A stretch of DNA of 6,296 nt from positions 1 to 6,296 of the forward strand of contig JAGRAG010000448.1 of the NCBI GenBank assembly GCA_020435025.1, written 5' to 3'. The position numbers were made by a program, and so were the translations under genes. Below the pieces are notes generated by a model. It did not search any database. It saw only the letters and a program-made list of their open reading frames with translations, and had not been told where the DNA came from. Within the stretch, counting starts at the first letter, position 1; each line of letters starts with the position of its first letter. Source of the stretch: Bdellovibrionales bacterium (lineage in GTDB: Bacteria; Bdellovibrionota; Bdellovibrionia; Bdellovibrionales; UBA1609). Below, one piece after another: positions 1 to 4,864 of the stretch.

Positions 1-15
1 ATGATAGAATTTAGT

Positions 16-489
16 TTAAAAAGTATAAAGCTGAATTTGAGTACCAATTCCCTCGACGCCTCTTTGTGAGATTAGAGGGAAGACTTGGACTCGGATACGA
101 CTCTCTTGATCATAAAGCGTCTCTTCAGAACCCGGAGCTCCACCTTCTTCTTCGGGATATCCCGGTTGCTGAAGAATCTGCTGTTCACTCTCGTAGTCAT
201 TAGGCACCCCATAGACAACGTAAGCCCCCAAAGCAATGCCAAGATACAATCCCAAAGAGGCTCCTCTGGCAACCCGATTGAGGTTCTCTCCCGGCTGATC
301 TGTAAACGCTAAACTGGCAAACCCGACCAGAGTTCCAGCTAGCACACCGTAGGTGCAACTTAAAATAAACTCTTTACCAGCTAATGATTGTTGCGCTTCG
401 GCCTTTGGTGGCACAAATGCAATTAAGAAAGTCAGTAAACAGGCGAAAATGAGAGAGGACTTTTTGCACATACTATCAGTGTTCCACAC
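16..489 (-). CDS. Predicted exported protein of unknown function with two Gly-rich hydrophobic segments
   Basis: I do not recognise this gene. The 157-aa product has a likely signal peptide: KK at 9-10, a hydrophobic core at about 12-27 and a plausible cleavage after AEA (30-32). Two hydrophobic segments rich in Gly and Ala follow (about 41-62 and 75-93), separated by a short polar loop. Next come a polar, acidic, Gln- and Pro-containing linker (94-129) and a C-terminal stretch of alternating residues ending in QIQLYTF. This suggests an envelope protein. The start is GTG at 489, supported by AGGA at 497-500 with 7 nt spacing. An ATG at 471 would leave a more conventional signal peptide but lacks a good ribosome site. 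It begins 12 nt after yraN and is probably cotranscribed. No terminator is visible in the 15 nt left in the window. Confidence 0.75.
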   Translation of the reverse strand: MWNTDSMCKKSSLIFACLLTFLIAFVPPKAEAQQSLAGKEFILSCTYGVLAGTLVGFASLAFTDQPGENLNRVARGASLGLYLGIALGAYVVYGVPNDYESEQQILQQPGYPEEEGGAPGSEETLYDQESRIRVQVFPLISQRGVEGIGTQIQLYTF

Positions 490-496
490 TCAATTT

Positions 497-501
497 TCCT
501 G
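497..501 (-). promoter_or_regulatory. Shine-Dalgarno sequence for the exported-protein gene
   Basis: CAGGA on the minus strand directly after the yraN stop, 7 nt before the GTG at 489. It is the main reason to prefer this GTG over the ATG at 471. Confidence 0.6.
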
Positions 502-918
502 TCAACCGATTAGGTCTAGGAATCCGTTCTCAAACCATTCAACAGTCCAGTTAGGATCAACAAGAACTAGGTCGAGGCCTATCAGATTCTCGTTCCTTGC
601 TAATTCGTCCGTCCAAGCCCGATTGATTCTTTGCACTTGATGTTCGGAGATCGCCTGCAACGCCCAGTTCTCATCCGATATCGACTTCACTTCAATCCAT
701 CGTTCTCGACCACTCGGCCACTCCACCCATAAATCTATTTCGGCATATGCTGTTTTATAGTGATGTTTAATAATTCTTCCACCACGGCGAAGAAAGAAGG
801 AGGCGGCAACTGCTTCCGAAAGCAAGCCTCTCTTTCCAATAATTCGAGACTGTTTAAAAAGTGGAGAGAAACTCTCGAACTCCTGCAAACGTGGGTCGAT
901 GTACGGGCGTCGGCCCAT
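502..918 (-). CDS. YraN-like (UPF0102) predicted nuclease-fold protein
   Basis: Member of the YraN/UPF0102 family, whose fold is of the PDDEXK (Holliday-junction-resolvase-like) nuclease type. The cellular role is not settled. From the ATG at 918 it has 138 aa. The family pattern is SEAVAASFFLRRGG (34-47), AEIDL (59-63, normally GEIDL), then WIEVKS (74-79), which supplies the acid and lysine of the nuclease motif, and GLDLVLVD (114-121). The usual lysine before the last conserved helix appears to be Gln94. The frame is open to an ATG at 978 (158 aa), which would overlap rnhB by 125 nt and has GGAG only 1 nt away. A TTG at 888 would reduce the overlap. None has an ideal ribosome site, so the start is uncertain. 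The position after rnhB is the usual one and supports the assignment. Confidence 0.82.
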   Translation of the reverse strand: MGRRPYIDPRLQEFESFSPLFKQSRIIGKRGLLSEAVAASFFLRRGGRIIKHHYKTAYAEIDLWVEWPSGRERWIEVKSISDENWALQAISEHQVQRINRAWTDELARNENLIGLDLVLVDPNWTVEWFENGFLDLIG

Positions 919-1507
919 GTTTGGCGATCGCCTCTTTATGAGCGGCTGTGCAATAGCCTTTGTGCTTTTCAAATCCATACTCCGGATAATTCTGAGACAT
1001 TTCTGTCAACAACCGATCTCGAGTCACCTTTGCCACAATGGACGCAGCAGCGACCGGTTCTGCACGCAGATCCCCCTTTATCAAGGGAATCTGCTTTTCC
1101 AAAGAAACTTGCGGAATCTTTTGATGACCATCCACTAAAACCAACGTTCTTTCCCATTCTGAAGAAGACAGCTTGAGTTCCGCAATAGCGCGACTCATAG
1201 CTAAAAGCGATGCTTGTAGAATATTTATCGCAGTGATCTCCTCTACTGTAGCAAAGCCTATTCCGACACGATGATCCCGCTGAATCTGTTCTGCGAGATC
1301 TTCTCTCCGGCGAGCGGACAAAGCTTTCGAATCTGTATATTCTTTAAAAGATTTTTTTTCGTCGATAATGACGGCAGATGCATATACGGGACCAGCTAAA
1401 CAGCCACGCCCCACTTCATCAACACCTACGACAACAAAGTCCTGTGACTTTTCCTGCCAATCGTAAGGCTCAAATGATTTTTTTTTACTCGGCGCTGGCC
1501 GCTGCAT
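854..1507 (-). CDS. rnhB: Ribonuclease HII
   Basis: RNase HII cleaves the RNA strand of RNA-DNA hybrids and incises at single ribonucleotides in DNA, starting ribonucleotide excision repair. The 217-aa length is typical. The catalytic carboxylates are all visible: D30 and E31 in VGVDEVGRG (27-35), D126 in LVDG (124-127) and D146 in KGD (144-146). The AAASIVAKVTRDR segment (153-165) and HGPTPVHR (197-204) confirm the family. The usual GYGT reads GYCT at 184-187, a minor change. The ATG at 1507 lies inside rplS (23-nt overlap), and no other start codon exists before the conserved core. The Shine-Dalgarno sequence is weak (GAGAAG), so translation may be coupled to rplS. A run of nine A residues falls in codons 7-10. 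Confidence 0.97.
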   Translation of the reverse strand: MQRPAPSKKKSFEPYDWQEKSQDFVVVGVDEVGRGCLAGPVYASAVIIDEKKSFKEYTDSKALSARRREDLAEQIQRDHRVGIGFATVEEITAINILQASLLAMSRAIAELKLSSSEWERTLVLVDGHQKIPQVSLEKQIPLIKGDLRAEPVAAASIVAKVTRDRLLTEMSQNYPEYGFEKHKGYCTAAHKEAIAKHGPTPVHRPTFAGVREFLSTF

Positions 1508-1877
1508 TCTTTTTGGACTTCTCTTGAGTAACTAAGTCTGACTCTAAACGAGCCGCACGCCCACGAAGACCTCTAAGATAAAAAAGACGGCTGCGTCTAA
1601 CTTTACCTCGTGAATACAATTTGATTTCATCAATCATAGGACTGGCAAAAGGGAATGTTCTTTCCACACCGACTTCACCTGACATCTTACGAACTGTAAA
1701 AGATTTAGTGGCTCCTGATCCCTGAATTTTGATCACGACACCTTTAAACAACTGAATGCGGGTTTTTTCGCCCTCTTTGATTTTTACATAAACACCTAAA
1801 GTGTCTCCGGCTTTAAACTGAGGCCATTTATTGCTGTCATATTGAGTTGTTACACGGCTAACCAGATCGTTTCTCAT
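1485..1877 (-). CDS. rplS: 50S ribosomal protein bL19
   Basis: Large-subunit protein bL19, located at the 30S-50S interface. The product is 130 aa from the ATG at 1877. Family features are FKAGDTLGVYVKIKEGEKTR (21-40), the GVERTFPF segment (70-77) and the basic hallmark KVRRSRLFYLRGLRG (92-106). The C-terminal tail is rich in Lys and Ala and ends in NAAASAE. A GTG directly before the ATG (1880) would add one residue. The ATG is preferred because GGAG at 1885-1888 lies 7 nt from it but only 4 nt from the GTG. The gene follows the methyltransferase gene after 48 nt, and its last 23 nt overlap the start of rnhB. Confidence 0.98.
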   Translation of the reverse strand: MRNDLVSRVTTQYDSNKWPQFKAGDTLGVYVKIKEGEKTRIQLFKGVVIKIQGSGATKSFTVRKMSGEVGVERTFPFASPMIDEIKLYSRGKVRRSRLFYLRGLRGRAARLESDLVTQEKSKKNAAASAE

Positions 1878-1883
1878 CACTTT

Positions 1884-1888
1884 TCTCC
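1884..1888 (-). promoter_or_regulatory. Shine-Dalgarno sequence for rplS
   Basis: GGAGA on the minus strand, placed to favour the ATG at 1877 over the adjacent GTG at 1880. Confidence 0.75.
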
Positions 1889-1925
1889 AACCAAACTTTT
1901 GCGTCTTAAAATGCGAACGGTAGAT

Positions 1926-2528
1926 CTACCACGTCCCGCGCAGGCGGTCAAGGCAGATACTTACAGCAGATCGCACAGAAAGATGACGATAATGATCCGC
2001 CGCTGCCCCAGCAATGGGCTCTAAGATATAATCACATTGTTCAATAATTTCAGTAGCTAAGCCACAGCCCGTTCCAAATAAAAGCAACACCTTCTCACCA
2101 GGGTCCTCTTCCAATCGCGATCTCAACTGCCGAAATGTGATCGGAGGGGCTTGTTCAAGATCCCGTGCGGCCGTTGCCACCACAAGAGGCCGTTTGGTAA
2201 AAAGAGCCAAAGCCTCTTTCAGGTTCTCTGCAAGCACCACATTATTTAGTGCTGTACGACGTTTTGGATTGAAAGTCGCCCCTCGCCCCACACGCCAGTG
2301 ATCCAAGAGTCGAGCCACAAACATGAGTTGTTCCTGCAATCTATGAATAATGACATACTTCTCTACGCCGTAAGATCGACTCACACGTGCAATATCATGG
2401 ACATCAAAATTAGTGATATTTGTAGCAACTATTTTTCCAGCACGATCCTCAACCGGATAGTGGACTAAGGCAACAGACAAAGGAGAACACTCCTGTTGGA
2501 TTCCATAATTTACCGGTGTCTCACTCAC
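1926..2528 (-). CDS. TrmD-linked SPOUT RNA methyltransferase (Methyltrn_RNA_4 family)
   Basis: Predicted SAM-dependent RNA methyltransferase of the SPOUT-like family usually encoded beside trmD (Pfam Methyltrn_RNA_4, COG4752 as I recall). In Thermotoga a related domain is fused to TrmD. Its RNA target is, to my knowledge, not established. Matching segments are VALVHYPV (19-26), TNITNFDVHDIARVSRSYGV (36-55), HWRVGRGATFNPKRR (77-91), PLVVATAARD (114-123), the SAM-knot signature LLLFGTGCGL (148-157), YILEPIAG (167-174) and HLSVRSA (182-188). The protein is full length at 200 aa. The start is GTG inside the last codons of trmD (8-nt overlap), supported by AAGGGAG at 2536-2542 with 7 nt spacing. 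This gives two consecutive knotted methyltransferase genes whose translation is probably coupled. Confidence 0.92.
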   Translation of the reverse strand: MSETPVNYGIQQECSPLSVALVHYPVEDRAGKIVATNITNFDVHDIARVSRSYGVEKYVIIHRLQEQLMFVARLLDHWRVGRGATFNPKRRTALNNVVLAENLKEALALFTKRPLVVATAARDLEQAPPITFRQLRSRLEEDPGEKVLLLFGTGCGLATEIIEQCDYILEPIAGAAADHYRHLSVRSAVSICLDRLRGTW

Positions 2529-3393
2529 CTAAACTCTCCCTTATCTTCTGGATCTCGCCTCTACTAAGACCACTCACGGCCAACTCGTCTGAGCTTTGTT
2601 TCTCTGCCCACCCGAGCGCCGCTCGAATGGCTTCCTGTCGTTTATGGTCTTCGATCAAATCGGGGCGAAGCAGGGCCGTTCTTAACAAAGAAATCTGCTT
2701 TCGCCAATCTTCAATTTTTTTGTGATCTCCAGACAGCAACACTTCGGGAACAGATTGCTCTCTCCACAGTCTGGGACGCGTGTATTGAGGAGCCTCCAAC
2801 AAGCCTTGATAGAAGCTCTCATTGTGAGGAGACTCCGCATTCCCCAAAACTCCAGGTACAAAGCGAGCCAAGGAATCAATTAGAATCATTGCTGGAAGCT
2901 CACCACCACTCAGTACATAATCTCCTATCGAAATTTCGCAATTCACAACCTCTTGAATCCAACGAAAGTCAATTCCCGCGTAACGACCACACACCAAGGT
3001 AAAATAAATTTTCCCGTCACTTTGGCGCCCACCTGAATTCTCACCTTTTGAGCTTAAAGAACTTTCTAAAAAGCTCCCTCTTTGCACCGTCTTTCTCGCC
3101 CAATCGTCATTCCAAACGTGCCCTTGCGGGGAAAGGTAAATCACCTCACCTAGTACCTGACGAGATCGCAAATCCTCCACTGCTAACATCAAAGGCTCTC
3201 CCATCATGACCATTCCATCACCTCCCCCAAAAGGGCGATCATCAACTGATTGATGGAAATCCTCAGTGTAGGCTCTCGGATTGATGGTTTCCAAAGTGAT
3301 TTTTTCAGCCTGAATCGCCTTTCCCACAACTCCCAAATCCAACGAGGAGTGAAAAAAATCTGGAAAAATAGTGATCACATTAAAATGAATCAA
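2521..3393 (-). CDS. trmD: tRNA (guanine37-N1)-methyltransferase TrmD
   Basis: Knotted (SPOUT) methyltransferase that makes m1G37 in tRNAs reading CNN codons and some others, preventing +1 frameshifts. Recognisable motifs, in order, are FNVITIFPDFF (4-14), VDDRPFGGGDGMVMM (50-64), VIYLSPQG (84-91), LVCGRYAGID (133-142), SIGDYVLSGGELPAM (155-169), RFVPGVLG (177-184), LLEAPQYTRP (198-207) and VPEVLLSGDH (215-224). Length is 290 aa against roughly 240-255 for most homologues. Part of the excess is a Ser/Gly-rich stretch at about 107-128. Two usually acidic positions differ from E. coli: the RYEGID glutamate is Ala139, and the DSF aspartate is Glu192. The start is TTG, inside a 4-nt overlap with the rimM stop; it places the N-terminus as in other TrmDs, and an AAGGA lies 11 nt upstream within rimM. 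The 3' end overlaps the next gene by 8 nt. Confidence 0.96.
   Translation of the reverse strand: MIHFNVITIFPDFFHSSLDLGVVGKAIQAEKITLETINPRAYTEDFHQSVDDRPFGGGDGMVMMGEPLMLAVEDLRSRQVLGEVIYLSPQGHVWNDDWARKTVQRGSFLESSLSSKGENSGGRQSDGKIYFTLVCGRYAGIDFRWIQEVVNCEISIGDYVLSGGELPAMILIDSLARFVPGVLGNAESPHNESFYQGLLEAPQYTRPRLWREQSVPEVLLSGDHKKIEDWRKQISLLRTALLRPDLIEDHKRQEAIRAALGWAEKQSSDELAVSGLSRGEIQKIRESLGE
2536..2542 (-). promoter_or_regulatory. Shine-Dalgarno sequence for the SPOUT methyltransferase
   Basis: AAGGGAG on the minus strand lies within the end of trmD, 7 nt before the GTG at 2528. It decides this non-ATG start. Confidence 0.75.
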
Positions 3394-3941
3394 AACTCAA
3401 TCAATCCTTCAGGAAGTTCCATCTCGATCCTTTTCAAATCATGATCAATTTTTTTAGTAAAAGCCTCGACAAAAGGAACTTCAAAGACCCCTTTTTCCGT
3501 TTCAACCACCAAAAGATCTTGAGAGCCGTTACTGGAAAAATCGATGACTTTCCCAATGAACCCATGATTTTCTAAAAAAATCGAGAAGTCTAAGACCTCA
3601 TTTAAATAAAAGTCATCTTCGGATTCCGCCTTAAGTAGAGAACCTGGTATCTGCAACAACGCTCCTTTAAGAGCCTCTGATGCATTACGATCGCTCACTC
3701 CATCAAGCAGGGCGACAATTCCGGATTTATAAGGCCGATACCGAATTATTCTATATTCTAAAATTTTCTTTGGACTCTCTTCAGGATGATAAAACTGCAA
3801 ACTCATCCCCTTTTTTAACCACGACCACTCTTTAGCAAAAAAGAGCAGGTACACCTCACCTTTTAACCCATGAGGATCTTTGATTTTACCTACATCTAAA
3901 ACTTCGTGTGGCTCTACTCTCTTTTTGCGATTGCGTGTCAT
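3390..3941 (-). CDS. rimM: 16S rRNA processing / 30S maturation factor RimM
   Basis: RimM binds uS19 and helps the 30S head mature. From the ATG at 3941 it has 183 aa, a normal length. The N-terminal domain carries VGKIKDPHGLKGE (17-29), the RimM hallmark, and GVSDRNASEALKG (81-93). The C-terminal PRC-barrel domain covers about 108-181, with DDFYLNEVLDFSI, NGSQDLLVVE and the ending ELPEGLIEF. The frame stays open upstream to a TTG at 3989 (199 aa), but those 16 extra residues do not resemble the family and overlap the predicted promoter. I therefore prefer the ATG at 3941. That ATG has no Shine-Dalgarno sequence: the preceding bases are pyrimidine-rich. This fits a leaderless message. The gene ends in a TTGA overlap with trmD. 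Confidence 0.93.
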   Translation of the reverse strand: MTRNRKKRVEPHEVLDVGKIKDPHGLKGEVYLLFFAKEWSWLKKGMSLQFYHPEESPKKILEYRIIRYRPYKSGIVALLDGVSDRNASEALKGALLQIPGSLLKAESEDDFYLNEVLDFSIFLENHGFIGKVIDFSSNGSQDLLVVETEKGVFEVPFVEAFTKKIDHDLKRIEMELPEGLIEF

Positions 3942-3947
3942 GAGGGA

Positions 3948-3977
3948 GTTATATTCATAAGGACTAAGATCTGTCCA
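3948..3977 (-). promoter_or_regulatory. Predicted sigma70-type promoter for rimM
   Basis: On the minus strand a -35 box TGGACA (3977-3972, 5 of 6 to TTGACA) and a -10 box TATAAC (3953-3948, 5 of 6 to TATAAT) are separated by 18 nt. The site lies just downstream of the khpA terminator, where a new start is needed. The expected initiation point, 7 nt after the -10 box, falls on the A of the likely rimM ATG at 3941. Prediction from sequence only. Confidence 0.6.
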
Positions 3978-4027
3978 ACACTCCTGCAATTATTCCATAG
4001 GAAACTGTTAATCAGCCCTTAACATAC

Positions 4028-4059
4028 AAAAAAAGCCAAAGGACTCCCTTTAGCTTTTT
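4028..4059 (-). terminator. Intrinsic terminator after khpA
   Basis: On the minus strand the left arm AAAAAGCTAAAGG (4059-4047), loop GAGT and right arm CCTTTGGCTTTTT (4042-4030) form a 13-bp stem with one U-G wobble. The right arm ends in a run of seven U residues (4034-4028). The stem begins 32 nt downstream of the khpA stop. It splits the usually continuous rpsP-KH-rimM-trmD operon. The other strand also reads as a hairpin with a five-U tail, but no plus-strand gene would use it. Confidence 0.88.
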
Positions 4060-4090
4060 AAACTATTTCCATTTACTTAAAATATTCTAT

Positions 4091-4336
4091 TTATTCTACA
4101 ATCTCAAGAACACTGCGTTTGTTGAGCTTTGTACTTGCAGCATTGAGAATAGTGCGCATGGAACGAGCCGTTCGCCCCTGCTTACCAATGACCTTACCGA
4201 GATCATCCTTAGCTACTTTCAATTCTACGACGGTCGTTTGCTCACCGACCACTTCGTTCACTTCAACCTCTGCAGGAGAATCCACGAGAGACTTCGCCAT
4301 AAATTCAACTAGATCACGTAGGTTTGATGGATCCAT
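4091..4336 (-). CDS. khpA: KH-domain RNA-binding protein KhpA (YlqC family)
   Basis: Small single-KH-domain protein of the KhpA/YlqC family (formerly UPF0109). In other bacteria KhpA binds RNA, often together with KhpB/Jag, and affects cell division and small-RNA biology. Here the function is inferred from the family. The 81-residue length is typical. The KH signature is VIGKQGRTARSMR (49-61), with the GxxG loop GKQG at 51-54. The N-terminal LRDLVEFMAKSLVDSP segment (6-21) also matches the family. The ATG has AAGGGG at 4342-4347 with 5 nt spacing. The gene sits 160 nt after rpsP and is followed 32 nt downstream by a strong intrinsic terminator, so it is probably the last gene of the ffh-rpsP-khpA unit. 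Confidence 0.93.
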   Translation of the reverse strand: MDPSNLRDLVEFMAKSLVDSPAEVEVNEVVGEQTTVVELKVAKDDLGKVIGKQGRTARSMRTILNAASTKLNKRSVLEIVE

Positions 4337-4496
4337 TAGGTCCCCTTTTACTTTAAATTTCTTTCAACGTTTCAATCTCAAAATGAGTCGCAACTTAAAA
4401 CTATCTTAACAATATCACCGCTTCGACACTGTCTAAAAATAGTTTAACGTCATTGGCAAAATAAACAAAAAAAATTCTACCAAAGTCCGCCTGTTT

Positions 4497-4742
4497 TTAA
4501 TGGGCTTGGGCTTTTTTGATCAAGCTTTGAACCCGCTTTGTTGGCTGTGCCCCTTTGGCGATCCAAGCATTAATTTTCTCTAAATCCAGCTTAAGACCCG
4601 TTTCTTGCCCTCTAGCAAAGGGATTGTAATGTCCAACGACTTCAATATAACGGCCAGTTGCTGCACTTCTTTGGTCGGCAACAGTCACACGGTATGTGGG
4701 AGCATGCTTTTGACCACCTCTTGCCAATCTGATTACTACCAT
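4497..4742 (-). CDS. rpsP: 30S ribosomal protein bS16
   Basis: Small-subunit ribosomal protein bS16, which binds 16S rRNA early and helps 30S assembly. The 81-residue length is normal. The N-terminus MVVIRLARGG is the family signature. It is followed by YRVTVADQRSAATGRYIEVVGHYNP (17-41) and the GAQPTKRV segment (64-71) near the C-terminus, all in the expected order. The ATG has an excellent Shine-Dalgarno sequence, AAGGAGA at 4747-4753. The gene lies between ffh and the KH-domain gene, its usual place in this cluster. The gaps on both sides are unusually long for the cluster, and the upstream gap holds a small hairpin and a weak promoter candidate. Confidence 0.98.
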   Translation of the reverse strand: MVVIRLARGGQKHAPTYRVTVADQRSAATGRYIEVVGHYNPFARGQETGLKLDLEKINAWIAKGAQPTKRVQSLIKKAQAH

Positions 4743-4792
4743 TTTTTCTCCTTAATAAATCACTTCACTTTAAACCATTCGCATAATTTTAG

Positions 4793-4813
4793 GTTCGTCA
4801 GTGGCTGAAAAAC
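4793..4813 (-). repeat. Small inverted repeat in the ffh-rpsP gap
   Basis: On the minus strand GTTTTTCAG, loop CCA and CTGACGAAC can form a 9-position stem with one mismatch and one U-G wobble. No U-run follows, so it is not an intrinsic terminator. It lies in the 122-nt leader of rpsP. A regulatory role is possible but unsupported. Confidence 0.35.
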
Positions 4814-4818
4814 GACCA

Positions 4819-4847
4819 TTTCTACCTGATTACTAGTGGTTTCGCAA
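4819..4847 (-). promoter_or_regulatory. Weak promoter candidate upstream of rpsP
   Basis: On the minus strand TTGCGA (4847-4842) and TAGAAA (4824-4819) are spaced by 17 nt, each matching 4 of 6 consensus bases. It could give rpsP-khpA a start independent of ffh. A match this weak can occur by chance. Confidence 0.25.
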
Positions 4848-4864
4848 GGATAATTCATAGCGTT

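Noticed and set aside
439..441. Possible lipobox cysteine (IFAC) in the exported protein.
   Set aside because: Phe at position -2 does not fit the lipobox, and the cysteine sits within the hydrophobic core rather than after it.
499..504. Perfect TTGACA (-35-like) on the minus strand at the end of the yraN-like gene.
   Set aside because: No -10-like hexamer lies 16-18 nt downstream; the bases are explained by the yraN stop and the following ribosome site.
923..932. Palindrome GGCGATCGCC, resembling the cyanobacterial HIP1 repeat.
   Set aside because: It is a single copy within coding sequence, and the gene content does not suggest a cyanobacterium.
760..1176. A 138-codon open frame on the plus strand.
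   Set aside because: It lies opposite rnhB and the yraN-like gene, which have clear family motifs, and its translation resembles nothing known to me.
1919..1930. Perfect 12-base palindrome GGTAGATCTACC across the stop of the SPOUT methyltransferase gene.
   Set aside because: One or two such palindromes are expected by chance in a window this size, and nothing else suggests a binding site.
3942..3989. N-terminal extension of RimM from a TTG at 3989.
   Set aside because: The 16 added residues do not match the family and coincide with the predicted promoter; the ribosome site is no better than for the ATG at 3941.
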